Shown here: positions 33,097 through 41,579 of the stretch, in pieces
Layout of the letters: each line of letters begins with the position of its first letter
How positions within the stretch are numbered: the stretch's first letter is position 1
From: Pseudomonas soli
GTDB taxonomy: Bacteria; Pseudomonadota; Gammaproteobacteria; Pseudomonadales; Pseudomonadaceae
Assembly (NCBI RefSeq): GCF_900110655.1
Contig: NZ_FOEQ01000007.1
Span: 271,504-335,503, forward strand
Direction: 5' to 3'
Length of the DNA stretch: 64,000 nt
Position numbers and translations under genes: made by a program
Notes under the pieces: generated by a model
Seen by the model: the letters and a program-made list of their open reading frames with translations, nothing else
Told to the model about the DNA's origin: nothing
Database searches by the model: none

Positions 33097-33346
33097 CGCC
33101 TTCCCTATCCTTCAATGGGCTGCCGGGTTAGCGACCCAGTTTAGTCGATCGGCTATTGGGAGCCTAGCTACGGTCATCTGAATTCTCTAAAACCGGCCGA
33201 GCCGCTAGGGCTCAACCACCGGGAGGCTGCTCAGGTCAAGGCCGAAATCTCCCCCCGCTCAACCTGTCCACGAACGTACGCGTGTGCCTGTAGGGGGGAT
33301 GTTGAGCAGGCTCAGGGAGACAAAAAGAGACAGACAGACACAACAA
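33097..33346. other. Gap between ietA-like gene and tRNA-Thr
   Basis: No coding frame is convincing. An imperfect inverted repeat brackets the stretch from about 33246 to 33310: CCCCCCGCTCAACCTG on the left and GGGGGGATGTTGAGCAGG on the right. It could be the trace of an old insertion or a recombination site next to the tRNA gene, but no direct repeat of the tRNA 3' end was found in the window. Confidence 0.35.
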
Positions 33347-33365
33347 AGCCCGCACTAGGCGGGCT
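33347..33365 (-). terminator. Terminator downstream of tRNA-Thr
   Basis: AGCCCGC (33347-33353) pairs with GCGGGCT (33359-33365) across a 5-base loop; read leftward it is followed by TTGTTG, a weak T-run. It lies 47 bases beyond the 3' end of the tRNA. Confidence 0.65.
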
Positions 33366-33412
33366 CTGCTGGGCGTTTCGTAGACAGTCATAGACTTCTG
33401 GAAACTGGTCTC

Positions 33413-33488
33413 TGGTGCCGGAGACAGGAATCGAACCTGCGACCTTCGCGTTACGAGTGCGCTGCTCTACCGACTGAGCTACACCGGC
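33413..33488 (-). tRNA. tRNA-Thr (CGT)
   Basis: Read leftward the 76 bases fold as a complete tRNA: acceptor GCCGGTG/CACCGGC-type pairing ending in encoded CCA, D-arm GCTCAGTCGGTAGAGC, anticodon loop CTCGTAA with anticodon CGT, and T-arm GCAGGTTCGATTCCTGT. tRNA genes are common integration sites; the accessory region lies on its 3' side. Confidence 0.95.
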
Positions 33489-33546
33489 GTGTTGCGCAAC
33501 GTACCACTGCCGTGTCGGTTACGCAAACCCCTGTTTCACCTCACTT

Positions 33547-33957
33547 TCATTGCTCCGTGCAGCCATTGGGCGCGAGGTCTTCCTCCACCGTGGTCACGCA
33601 GGTCCAGCCTGCCTGGGTACGCGCCAGGGTCACGGTCTTGCCCAGCACATTGGCCGGTGCGTCGGCCAGGGTGCAGGCGATGCTGGCGGTGCCGTCGGCG
33701 GCCTTGCCACTGGCGGTGATCGCGCAATGGGCGGTGGTGGGCTGGCCGCCGAGGCTGGCGACGTCGGGCACGTCCTTGCCGTCGTTCAGGCGCACGTCCA
33801 TCGGTGTCTTCAGCGCGGAAATCTCCAGCAGCGCGGCGGTAGCCTTGGCGCGGGCCTGGTGGTTGGTGTACATGGGGATGGCGATGGTCGCCAGGATGCC
33901 GATGATCGCGACAACGATCATCAGTTCGATCAGGGTGATACCTCGTTGCCCTTTCAT
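33547..33957 (-). CDS. pilA: Type IV pilin PilA
   Basis: A 136-residue major-type pilin. It has the prepilin leader MKGQRG followed by the methylated-Phe-type helix ITLIELMIVVAIIGILATIA with the conserved Glu5; position 1 of the mature chain is Ile. The C-terminal half contains a disulfide-like pair in CAITASG and CTLADAP and a second in WTCVTTVEEDLAPNGC. PilD, encoded at 35395, should process it. It is transcribed divergently from pilC-pilD. The stop lies 58 bases from the tRNA-Thr gene. Confidence 0.92.
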   Translation of the reverse strand: MKGQRGITLIELMIVVAIIGILATIAIPMYTNHQARAKATAALLEISALKTPMDVRLNDGKDVPDVASLGGQPTTAHCAITASGKAADGTASIACTLADAPANVLGKTVTLARTQAGWTCVTTVEEDLAPNGCTEQ

Positions 33958-34183
33958 GAACGGTTTTCCTTCGTGATACGTGGAGGCGCGGCGGACGCTT
34001 TCATCGTGGCGCGCCCCGGCCGGCAGGCGCGCAGTAGGCCTGAACCGACACCTTTTGTCACCCCTGCGCGGCGGGGCGTCATCTTCGCTGGACTACTCTA
34101 GTGAGCCACAGGGAAACGCGCCCGGCAGCAGGCCGGGCAAGCTGTTACCGGGCTTTTCGCCCCCGCGCAAAAGGACTCTCGCC

Positions 34184-35392
34184 ATGCCTGCTTCCACCCG
34201 TCTGTACGCCTGGGAAGGCGTCGATGCCAGCGGCACGCCGCAACAGGGCCAGCACACTGGCCGCAGCCCGGCGTTCGTGCAGGCGTGGTTGCGCCAGCAG
34301 GGCATTCGCGCGACGCGGGTGCGGCTGGCGGGTGGGCTGCGCTGGCGCTGGCCGCAACGGGCGGGCAAGGCGGATGCGCCGGGGTTCAGCCGCCAGCTGG
34401 CGACCTTGCTCACGGCGGGGGTGCCGCTGTTGCAGGCGTTCGAGGTGATGGCGCGCAGCACGGTGAACAGCGCCATGGCGGCGTTGCTGGCGCGGTTGCA
34501 ACAGGATGTGGCGGCGGGGTTGGGCTTGGCGGATGCCTTGCAGCGCCATCCGGGGTGGTTCGATGCGCTGTACTGCAACCTGGTGCGGGTGGGCGAGCAG
34601 TCGGGCACGCTGGACCGGCAGCTGGAGCAGATGGCGACCATGCTGGAGAAGCGCCAGGCGCTGCGGCAGAAGGTGCGCAAGGCGATGCTGTATCCGGCGC
34701 TGTTGTTGCTCACGGGGCTAGGAGTGGCGGCGCTGTTGCTGCTGGAGGTGGTGCCGCGGTTCCAGGGGTTGTTCGCCAGTTTCGACAAGGCGCTGCCGGC
34801 GTTCACCCAGTGGGTGATCGATCTATCCACAGGGCTGGGCAATCACGTCGGGTGGTTGGTGCTGTTGATAACTGCGCTGGGGTTTGGCATTCGGGCGTTG
34901 TACCAACGGCACCTGCCGGCGCGCCTGTGGATATTGCGCGGGGTGTTGCGGGTGCCGGTGGTGGGCACCTTGCTCGGGCAGGCGGCGCTGGCGCGCTTTG
35001 CCCGCAGCCTGGCGACCTCTTATGCCGCCGGGGTGGCGTTGCTGGATGCGCTGGCCACGGTGGCGCCGGTGAGTGGCGACAGCCTGCACGAGCGGGCGAT
35101 CCTCAAGTTGCGCCAGGACGTGGCCGGCGGCATGGGGCTGCAGCAGGCGATGGAGGCGGATGCGCTGTTCCCGCCGCTGTTGCGCCAGCTGGTGGCGGTG
35201 GGCGAAGCCAGCGGTACCCTCGACCGGATGCTGGACAAGGCCGCGCTGCATTACGAAGAACAGGTGAGCCAGGCGCTGGAGCAGTTGACCACGCTGCTTG
35301 AGCCGGCCATCGTGCTGATCCTCGGGCTGCTGGTGGGGGGCCTCGTCGTGGCGATGTACTTGCCGATCTTCCAGTTGGGTAGCCTGATCTGA
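34184..35392 (+). CDS. pilC: Type IV pilus inner-membrane platform protein PilC
   Basis: A 402-residue type II secretion F/PilC-family protein. Two repeated GSPII_F domains are visible (about 66-190 and 268-390): FSRQLATLLTAGVPLLQAFE and GLADALQRHPGWFDALYCNL in the first, FARSLATSYAAGVALLDALA and LFPPLLRQLVAVGEASGTLD in the second. Membrane segments are near 168-190, 215-235 and 372-395. I used the ATG at 34184 (MPASTRLYAWEGVD), preceded by AAAGGACT. The extension ATPase gene pilB, usually between pilA and pilC, is absent here. Confidence 0.93.
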   Translation: MPASTRLYAWEGVDASGTPQQGQHTGRSPAFVQAWLRQQGIRATRVRLAGGLRWRWPQRAGKADAPGFSRQLATLLTAGVPLLQAFEVMARSTVNSAMAALLARLQQDVAAGLGLADALQRHPGWFDALYCNLVRVGEQSGTLDRQLEQMATMLEKRQALRQKVRKAMLYPALLLLTGLGVAALLLLEVVPRFQGLFASFDKALPAFTQWVIDLSTGLGNHVGWLVLLITALGFGIRALYQRHLPARLWILRGVLRVPVVGTLLGQAALARFARSLATSYAAGVALLDALATVAPVSGDSLHERAILKLRQDVAGGMGLQQAMEADALFPPLLRQLVAVGEASGTLDRMLDKAALHYEEQVSQALEQLTTLLEPAIVLILGLLVGGLVVAMYLPIFQLGSLI

Positions 35393-35394
35393 AC

Positions 35395-36261
35395 ATGAAT
35401 GCCTGGACCGTAATCGTCGATCATCCGCCGTTCTTCCATACCTTGGCCGCAGTGCTGGGGTTGCTGGTGGGCAGTTTTCTCAATGTGCTGGCGTACCGGC
35501 TGCCGATCATGCTCGAGCGCCAATGGCAGCGGGAGGCGCAGGAGGTGCTGGGGCTGCCGCAGGCCGAGCATGAGCGCTTCGACCTGTGCCTGCCGGCTTC
35601 GCGCTGCCCGCACTGCCAACGCCAGATCCGCGCCTGGGAAAATATTCCGCTGCTGAGTTACCTGGCCCTGCGCGGGCGGTGCGCCGGGTGCAAGGCGCGG
35701 ATCAGCGTGCGTTATCCCCTGGTGGAGTTGGGCAGCGCCCTGCTCTCGCTGTTGGTGGCCTGGCATTTCGGGCCGGGTGTCGAGGCGCTGGGAGTAATGC
35801 TGCTGACCTGGGGGCTGATCGCCTTGAGCCTGATCGATGCCGAGCACCAGTTGCTGCCGGATGTGCTGGTGCTGCCGCTGTTGTGGCTGGGGTTGATCGT
35901 CAACGCCTTCGGGCTGCTGGTGCCGCTGAGCGATGCGCTGTGGGGCGCGGTGGCGGGCTACCTGAGTTTGTGGTCGGTGTACTGGGTCTTCAAGCTGATC
36001 ACCGGCAAGGAGGGCATGGGCTTCGGCGACTTCAAGCTGCTGGCCATGCTCGGTGCCTGGGGCGGCTGGCAGATCCTGCCGCTGACCTTGATGCTGGCGT
36101 CCTTGGTGGGGGCGCTGATCGGGCTGACGCTGGTGCGTTTCAAGCGCACGCAAATGGGCGCGGCATTGCCTTTCGGGCCTTATCTGGCCATTGCGGGGTG
36201 GATCGCATTGCTCTGGGGTGATGAAATAGTCGCCTCATACCTGCAACTGCTTGGAACCTGA
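35395..36261 (+). CDS. pilD: Prepilin leader peptidase/N-methyltransferase PilD
   Basis: A 288-residue integral membrane enzyme that cleaves and N-methylates type IV prepilins. The N-terminal domain has the LLGLLVGSFLNVLAYRLP-like start and two CxxC pairs (RCPHCQRQI, RCAGCKARIS). The aspartate-protease residues are in SLIDAEHQLLPDVL and GMGFGDFKLLAM. It starts two bases after the pilC stop and overlaps coaE by one base. It should also process the pilins at 33.5 kb and 49-52 kb. Confidence 0.95.
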   Translation: MNAWTVIVDHPPFFHTLAAVLGLLVGSFLNVLAYRLPIMLERQWQREAQEVLGLPQAEHERFDLCLPASRCPHCQRQIRAWENIPLLSYLALRGRCAGCKARISVRYPLVELGSALLSLLVAWHFGPGVEALGVMLLTWGLIALSLIDAEHQLLPDVLVLPLLWLGLIVNAFGLLVPLSDALWGAVAGYLSLWSVYWVFKLITGKEGMGFGDFKLLAMLGAWGGWQILPLTLMLASLVGALIGLTLVRFKRTQMGAALPFGPYLAIAGWIALLWGDEIVASYLQLLGT

Positions 36262-36884
36262 TGAGCACAGCGCCCTTCACACCCTGGATTCTTGGCCTTA
36301 CCGGCGGCATCGGCAGCGGCAAGAGCGCCGCCGCCGAGCGTTTCGTCGAACTGGGCGTGCACCTGGTCGATGCCGACCAGGCCGCGCGCTGGGTCGTCGA
36401 GCCGGGGCGCCCTGCCCTGGCCAGCATCGTCGAGCGCTTTGGCGCAGGCGTGCTGCAGGCGGACGGCCAGCTCGACCGTGGCGCCCTGCGCCAGCTGATC
36501 TTCGCCGACCCGAGCCAACGGCAATGGCTGGAACAACTGCTGCACCCGCTGATCGGCCAGGAGATCTTCAGCTACCTGGCCAAGGCCGAGACACCCTATG
36601 CGGTGTACGTTTCGCCGCTGTTGATCGAGTCGGGGCAGCACCAGAAGACCCAGCGCATCCTGGTGATCGACGCGCCGACCGAGTTGCAGGTGCAACGCAC
36701 CTTGGCCCGCGACAACACCAGCGCGGAACAGGTGCAGGCGATTCTCAAGGCCCAGCTGGCCCGGGAAGAGCGCCTGCGCCATGCCGATGACGTGGTGGTC
36801 AACGATCGTGACCTGCAATCGCTGCACGACGAGATCGACCGCCTGCACCACTTTTACCTGACTTTACGAGGAGGCCAGCCATGA
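36261..36884 (+). CDS. coaE: Dephospho-CoA kinase
   Basis: A 207-residue kinase catalysing the last step of coenzyme A synthesis. The P-loop is LTGGIGSGKSAAAE at the N-terminus, followed by the family motif LVDADQAARWVVEPG and VSPLLIESGQH. It starts within the pilD stop (TGATG) and its own stop overlaps yacG, the usual pilD-coaE-yacG arrangement of pseudomonads. Confidence 0.96.
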   Translation: MSTAPFTPWILGLTGGIGSGKSAAAERFVELGVHLVDADQAARWVVEPGRPALASIVERFGAGVLQADGQLDRGALRQLIFADPSQRQWLEQLLHPLIGQEIFSYLAKAETPYAVYVSPLLIESGQHQKTQRILVIDAPTELQVQRTLARDNTSAEQVQAILKAQLAREERLRHADDVVVNDRDLQSLHDEIDRLHHFYLTLRGGQP

Positions 36885-37081
36885 GCCAGCCGATGACCGT
36901 TGATTGCCCGACCTGCGGGGCGCCCGTGGAATGGGGCGAGCAGAGCCCGTTCCGGCCGTTCTGCTCAGACCGCTGCAAGTTGATCGACCTGGGCGCCTGG
37001 GCGGCCGAGGAGCACAAGATCGCCGGGGCGGAGGAGTCCGAGGACGAATTGTATTCGGGGGATCTGGAGCCGCGGCACTAA
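36881..37081 (+). CDS. yacG: DNA gyrase inhibitor/zinc-binding protein YacG
   Basis: A 66-residue protein with the four-cysteine zinc site of YacG: VDCPTCGAPVEW and FCSDRCKLIDLGAWA. Its tail is acidic (EESEDELYSG). In E. coli YacG binds GyrB and inhibits gyrase. A ribosome site (GAGGAGG) precedes the ATG, which overlaps coaE by four bases. A degenerate REP-like unit follows at about 37102-37133. Confidence 0.93.
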   Translation: MSQPMTVDCPTCGAPVEWGEQSPFRPFCSDRCKLIDLGAWAAEEHKIAGAEESEDELYSGDLEPRH

Positions 37082-37138
37082 GCAGGGTTCGGTGGTGTGG
37101 ATGCCCCGCGATCACCGGCAAAGCCGGTGCCATTCACA

Positions 37139-37846
37139 TCACTTCTCTTCATCCTTCCACGGGGCCTGCAGATAGCGGCTGCGGTTGAAGGTCTCCAGCC
37201 ACTCCGGGCAGAACACCACCAGCGCACTGATCACCGTGCCGTTGATAAATGCCTCGGGGAACATCATCAGCCATAGGTAGCCAACGAAGTCGCTGAGCCA
37301 TTCCGGCATGGCGAAACGCTCGTCCATCCACAGCAACCCCAGCCCTGCCATCAGGCACAGCAACACCGTCAACGCCGCCGGGAAGAACCCGCAACAGAAG
37401 ATGTAGACGAACAGGTTACGCGGCTGGGCGCGCTCGACCAGGATCGCGCACACCTCGGTGACCAGCACCGGCAGGCCGACGATCAGCAGGCCGTTGACGC
37501 CGATGGCGGCAAGGTCCTGCCGGCCCATCAACAACAGGCCGAGCTGGGCGAGAAAGCCGCCGAGCACAGCCAATGGCCAGTCCAGCAGCAAGGTGACGGC
37601 GGTCATGCCGATGAAGTGGTACGACACCCCGGTATCGAAGTCGCGGCGCACCAGCCAGAGTATGAACAGGCAAAACACCGTGCCGAACAGCAGGTGCTGG
37701 CGGCGGGTATCGGTGAACAGCTCGACCCAGCGGGTGCGGCTGGCGGCCCAGATCAGCAGGGGCACGTAACCTATCCAGCCAAGGGTAAGGCTGGTGCTGG
37801 ACAAGACTTGTGCACTGATCACCTGAACAATATCCCTGTCGGCCAT
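37139..37846 (-). CDS. CbiM-like energy-coupling-factor transporter permease
   Basis: A 235-residue membrane protein with about six helices. The patterns YHFIGMTAVTLLLDWPLAVL and MMFPEAFINGTVISALVVF resemble the substrate-binding CbiM family of cobalt/nickel ECF transporters, but the usual metal-binding N-terminal Met-His-Ile start is absent. No CbiN/Q/O genes adjoin it. It could be a solitary membrane protein of that fold; its substrate is unknown. Confidence 0.65.
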   Translation of the reverse strand: MADRDIVQVISAQVLSSTSLTLGWIGYVPLLIWAASRTRWVELFTDTRRQHLLFGTVFCLFILWLVRRDFDTGVSYHFIGMTAVTLLLDWPLAVLGGFLAQLGLLLMGRQDLAAIGVNGLLIVGLPVLVTEVCAILVERAQPRNLFVYIFCCGFFPAALTVLLCLMAGLGLLWMDERFAMPEWLSDFVGYLWLMMFPEAFINGTVISALVVFCPEWLETFNRSRYLQAPWKDEEK

Positions 37847-37932
37847 GTGGACAAGCCTGAGTCTACACCCATTCTCCCTTTCAGCCTGTTGCTATAGGCT
37901 GGCACCTCCTTTCGATGCAGGACGCATCCGCC

Positions 37933-38364
37933 ATGCCTGAAGGACTTAACCTGCCGCTGCTGCTCGGCGCGGCGTTCAGCGCCATCGCCGGCGTGCTGCA
38001 CCTGGCGGTGATCGCCATTGGCCCGCGCTGGTACCGCTTGTTCGGCGCCGGCGAGCGCATGGCCAGGGCGGCGGAGCAAGGCCGCGCCTACCCGGCCCTG
38101 GTCACCGCAGCGATCGCAGCAATATTGCTCGTCTGGTCGGCCTATGCCTTGTCGGCGGCTGGGCTGATGCGCCCATTGCCCTTGCTGTTGCCGGTGATCT
38201 GCCTGATCACCCTGGTGTACCTGGCGCGCGGCCTGCTGGGGCCGCTGGTGCTGGCCGGCACCGGGCGCAGCCGGCGGTTTATCGCGGTCAGTTCGGCCAT
38301 TTGCCTGGGCGGCGGGCTGCGGCATCTGCTGGGGGTGGTGCAGCAATGGCTGGTGCTGGGCTGA
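37933..38364 (+). CDS. Unknown four-helix membrane protein
   Basis: A 143-residue hydrophobic protein, using the ATG at 37933 because AGGACG lies 8 bases upstream (an alternative ATG is at 37915). Membrane segments are predicted near 6-28, 60-80, 82-105 and 115-135. The short extramembrane parts are basic (GPRWYRLFGAGERMARAAEQ). I do not recognise the family. It is divergent from the CbiM-like gene. Confidence 0.65.
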   Translation: MPEGLNLPLLLGAAFSAIAGVLHLAVIAIGPRWYRLFGAGERMARAAEQGRAYPALVTAAIAAILLVWSAYALSAAGLMRPLPLLLPVICLITLVYLARGLLGPLVLAGTGRSRRFIAVSSAICLGGGLRHLLGVVQQWLVLG

Positions 38365-38419
38365 TTCCTACGCACAAACAGCATCTTACCGTCATCAATT
38401 AGCGACTAAGCTTGTCCCC

Positions 38420-39049
38420 ATGGATGACTCAGACTACCTCCGCCTGCTTACCATCCAGGCCGAGCAAGCCAATGCGTTCCTGTCCAATGCCCGCAAATGG
38501 GAGCGCGAGCGTTGGGTCTGCCAGCGCCTGCTGCAAGGGCTGAACATCCCCTACCGCAGCGAGGACTTCACCCCGGCCGGGCAAGAGCCGCCGGACGTGC
38601 TGTTCCGCGACGCGGCGTTCGAGGTGTTCTTCGTGCTCGACGAGGGCCGCCGGCTCAACGACGAATGGCGCGAGGAGCTGCAACGGCGGCGCAGCGCCTT
38701 CTCCCTGGCCCAGCTGGTGCGCCGTGAGCAACGGCCCCGGCGCATCAGTGCCCAGGAGCTGCTGGCGCGCCTGGCGCCGACCCTGCGCAAGAAGTCGCAC
38801 AACTACCGCGAGCGCGGGCTGGACCTGAGCGAGCTGGACATCATCGCCTTCGCCAGCCTCAAGCGCGAGGTGCTCGACCTCAACAGCCATTTCCCACCGC
38901 CCACCGAGTACCTGCGCCAGGGCTGGCGGTCGTTGTCGCTGGTGGGGCCGACCTTCGCCCGGGTGCTGTTCGCCCACCCGGACGCGCCGGATTTCCTGCG
39001 CGGCAACCTGGGGCGCAGCATCGTGTTCGACGTAGGCATCAGTCTTTGA
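38420..39049 (+). CDS. DUF1780 protein
   Basis: A 209-residue cytoplasmic protein matching the DUF1780 family of pseudomonads in length and in the stretches NARKWERERWVCQRLLQGLN and YRSEDFTPAGQEPPDVLFRD, ending RSIVFDVGISL. The N-terminal motif with PPDVLF resembles restriction-endonuclease-like folds, as reported for some DUF1780 members, but activity is unknown. The following gene encodes a DUF3094 protein, a common neighbour. Confidence 0.8.
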   Translation: MDDSDYLRLLTIQAEQANAFLSNARKWERERWVCQRLLQGLNIPYRSEDFTPAGQEPPDVLFRDAAFEVFFVLDEGRRLNDEWREELQRRRSAFSLAQLVRREQRPRRISAQELLARLAPTLRKKSHNYRERGLDLSELDIIAFASLKREVLDLNSHFPPPTEYLRQGWRSLSLVGPTFARVLFAHPDAPDFLRGNLGRSIVFDVGISL

Positions 39050-39181
39050 TCCAGTGCCGGGTGTCTTTGCGATCACGTACACTCGGCGCCAGGGATAGAA
39101 AGCATTATCATTCGACCCATGCGTTTGCGTGAACGCTGTGGCGTACACGCAGTCACGAACGTCTATCTGACGAGGCCCACC

Positions 39182-39355
39182 ATGACCAGCCGCCTGAATC
39201 CTGAAGATCAGCGTCGCGTCGATGAGTATCTGAGCGCCCCCCAGCATCAAGTCGAGCGCCGGCCCTTCCGGCCGTGGCTGCTCCTGCTGCTGGTGGTGGC
39301 CGTGACCATCGGTCTGGGCCTGTTGAGCCGCCTGCTGAGTGGACTGGTGCTATGA
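39182..39355 (+). CDS. DUF3094 single-helix membrane protein
   Basis: A 57-residue protein starting MTSRLNPEDQRRVDEYLSAP, with one transmembrane helix at about 33-54. This is the DUF3094 family, typical of Pseudomonas and located before ndh. A longer frame from 39119 has no family similarity, so ATG 39182 is used. Role unknown. Confidence 0.8.
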   Translation: MTSRLNPEDQRRVDEYLSAPQHQVERRPFRPWLLLLLVVAVTIGLGLLSRLLSGLVL

Positions 39356-39439
39356 GCTGCCTTGCGCTCGCCCGCCCCTCATGCCGGATGCGGCCGGACC
39401 TTGTGTCCACGAATTCCGTAAAACTTGTGAGATATCCCC

Positions 39440-40735
39440 ATGACTCATCGCATCGTGATTGTCGGCGGCGGCGCCGGCGGCCTGGAACTGGCGACCCGCC
39501 TGGGTAAAAGCCTGGGCAAGCGCAAACAGGCCGAGATCACCCTGGTTGATGCCAACCTGACGCACATCTGGAAGCCACTGCTGCACGAAGTGGCGGCCGG
39601 CTCGCTGAACTCCTCGGAAGATGAACTGAACTACGTGGCCCAGGCCAAGTGGAACCACTTCAACTTCCAGATGGGACGCATGAGCGGCCTGGACCGCGAA
39701 AACAAGATGATTCAATTGGCCGCGACCCTCGACGACGAGGGCCGTGAGCTGCTGCCTGCGCGCACCATCGGCTACGACACCCTGGTGATCGCCGTGGGCA
39801 GCAACACCAACGACTTCGGCACCCTGGGGGCGGCGCAGCACTGCCTGTTCCTCGACAGCCGCAAGCAGGCCGAGCGCTTCCACCAGCAACTGCTCAACCA
39901 CTATCTGCGTGCGCACGCCGGAGATGTGGCCAGCGAGCAGATCAGCGTGGCCATCGTCGGCGCCGGTGCCACCGGCGTGGAGCTGGCGGCCGAGCTGCAC
40001 AACGCCGCCCATGAGCTGGCAGCCTACGGCCTGGACAAGATCCAGCCCAAAGACATGCACATCACCATCATCGAAGCCGGCCCACGGGTATTGCCGGCGC
40101 TGCCGGAGCGCATCAGCGTGCCGGTGCACAAGACCCTGGAAAAACTCGGGGTGACGGTGATGACCAACGCCGCGGTCAGCGAAGTGACCGCCGATGGCCT
40201 GAAGACTGCCTCGGGCGAAGTGATCCAGGCCAGCCTCAAGGTCTGGGCGGCGGGCATTCGCGCGCCGGGCTTCCTCAAGGATATCGACGGCCTGGAGACC
40301 AACCGCATCAACCAGCTGGTGGTGCGCCCGACCCTGCAGACCACCCTGGACGACAACATCTTCGCCTTCGGCGACTGCGCCGCTTGCCCGCAACCGGGCA
40401 CCGACCGCAACGTGCCGCCACGGGCCCAGGCCGCGCACCAGCAGGCCTCGCTGCTGGCCAAGAGCCTCAAGCTGCGCCTGGAGAACAAGGCGCTGCCGAC
40501 CTACGAGTACAAGGACTATGGCTCGCTGGTATCGCTGTCGCGCTTCTCGGCGGTGGGTAACCTGATGGGCAACCTGATGGGCAGCGTCAAGCTGGAGGGC
40601 TGGCTGGCGCGGATGTTCTATGTGTCGCTGTACCGGATGCACCAGATGGCGCTGTACGGGACCTTCCGCACCTTGATGCTGATGCTGGGCAGCAAGATTG
40701 GCCGGGGCACCGAGCCGCGCCTGAAGCTGCACTGA
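39440..40735 (+). CDS. ndh: Type II NADH dehydrogenase
   Basis: A 431-residue FAD-dependent oxidoreductase that passes electrons from NADH to quinone without proton pumping. The FAD site is IVIVGGGAGGLELATRLG at the start, the NADH site is VAIVGAGATGVELAAELHNA, and the FAD C-terminal motif is DDNIFAFGDCAACPQPG. The C-terminal 60 residues form the amphipathic membrane anchor (ARMFYVSLYRMHQMALYGTF). It is followed by a REP pair. Confidence 0.93.
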   Translation: MTHRIVIVGGGAGGLELATRLGKSLGKRKQAEITLVDANLTHIWKPLLHEVAAGSLNSSEDELNYVAQAKWNHFNFQMGRMSGLDRENKMIQLAATLDDEGRELLPARTIGYDTLVIAVGSNTNDFGTLGAAQHCLFLDSRKQAERFHQQLLNHYLRAHAGDVASEQISVAIVGAGATGVELAAELHNAAHELAAYGLDKIQPKDMHITIIEAGPRVLPALPERISVPVHKTLEKLGVTVMTNAAVSEVTADGLKTASGEVIQASLKVWAAGIRAPGFLKDIDGLETNRINQLVVRPTLQTTLDDNIFAFGDCAACPQPGTDRNVPPRAQAAHQQASLLAKSLKLRLENKALPTYEYKDYGSLVSLSRFSAVGNLMGNLMGSVKLEGWLARMFYVSLYRMHQMALYGTFRTLMLMLGSKIGRGTEPRLKLH

Positions 40736-40774
40736 GGCTTCAAGATCCTAGGGCTGCTTTGCAGCCCTTTCGCT

Positions 40775-40851
40775 GCGGTTCGTCGCCACGACAAGCCAGC
40801 TCCCACAAGGATGCGCGCTCCTGTGGGAGCTGGCTTGCCAGCGATGACCTT
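40775..40851. repeat. REP element pair (variant)
   Basis: CGACAAGCCAGCTCCCACA (40788-40806) and its inverted partner TGTGGGAGCTGGCTTGCC (40823-40840) form a REP doublet of the GCTGGCTTGCCAGC variant class, distinct from the CGGGGCAAG class at 191 and 42055. It lies between convergent genes. Confidence 0.8.
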
Positions 40852-40859
40852 GACTCGAT

Positions 40860-41396
40860 TTATCTGACCACGCGATACGTACTCTGCACGAACCCACTCT
40901 CGTAACTGGTCGTTCTCATGTGCTGCAACAGCACATCCTTCGCCAACTCGCCGAACAACGGTATCCCCTGCCCCAGCAGCACGGGGATGCGGGTGATGGT
41001 CAGCTCGTCCACCAACCCCTCACGCAAGAACCCCTGAATCAGCTTGCCGCCATCCAGGTAAAGGCTCTTTGCGCCCGTGGCCTGAAGGTGTTCGAGCAAA
41101 GCCGGGATCGGCCCCGGGTGCAACTCGACGCACTCTGATACGCCCTGGGGCAGTGCTTTGAGGGTGCTGCTGACCACTACCACTCGCGCATCCGGATACG
41201 GCCACTCGCCAAAGGTCATGACCTTGTCGAAGGTGCCACGCCCCATTACCAAGGTATCGACGCCGGCCATGAAACCGGCGTAGCCATGGTCGTCAGCAGA
41301 CTGGGTGGCCCCTAACAACCAATCGAGGCCGCCATCTTCACGGGCGATGTAGCCATCCAAGCTGGTGGCGATGAAAACACTGGCTTTGAGTGGCAT
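40860..41396 (-). CDS. Dihydrofolate reductase-like (RibD C-terminal) protein
   Basis: A 178-residue protein starting MPLKASVFIATSLDGYIARE, with the DHFR/RibD_C pattern: GRGTFDKVMTFGEWPYPDAR, then VVVSSTLKALPQG and LYLDGGKLIQGFLREGLVDE. It probably binds NADPH and reduces an unknown small substrate; such stand-alone proteins are not the housekeeping FolA. I used the ATG at 41396, as the upstream extension is not conserved. Confidence 0.85.
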   Translation of the reverse strand: MPLKASVFIATSLDGYIAREDGGLDWLLGATQSADDHGYAGFMAGVDTLVMGRGTFDKVMTFGEWPYPDARVVVVSSTLKALPQGVSECVELHPGPIPALLEHLQATGAKSLYLDGGKLIQGFLREGLVDELTITRIPVLLGQGIPLFGELAKDVLLQHMRTTSYESGFVQSTYRVVR

Positions 41397-41462
41397 GCGC
41401 GGCACTCCTGCGGGCAAAGGCCACAGGGTAGCAAAGGGCGGGGATATAAATCTCGGACAAAG

Positions 41463-41489
41463 AAAAAGGGCACCTCTTTCGAGATGCCC
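41463..41489 (-). terminator. Terminator of the tRNA operon
   Basis: GGGCACCTC (41468-41476) pairs with GAGATGCCC (41481-41489) with one mismatch around a TTTC loop. Read leftward the stem is followed by five T residues (41463-41467). It lies 9 bases after tRNA-Lys. Confidence 0.85.
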
Positions 41490-41497
41490 TCTTTACA

Positions 41498-41573
41498 TGG
41501 TGGGTCGTGTAGGATTCGAACCTACGACCAATTGGTTAAAAGCCAACTGCTCTACCAACTGAGCTAACGACCC
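41498..41573 (-). tRNA. tRNA-Lys (TTT)
   Basis: Read leftward: GGGTCGT acceptor, D-arm GCTCAGTTGGTAGAGC, anticodon loop CTTTTAA with anticodon TTT, T-arm CGTAGGTTCGAATCCTACA, and encoded CCA. Last gene of the three-tRNA operon. Confidence 0.96.
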
Positions 41574-41579
41574 TGAAAA

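Noticed and set aside
33246..33310. Possible attachment site beside tRNA-Thr (imperfect inverted repeat)
   Set aside because: No direct repeat of the tRNA 3' end was found in the window and no integrase is present, so it is not reported as an att site.
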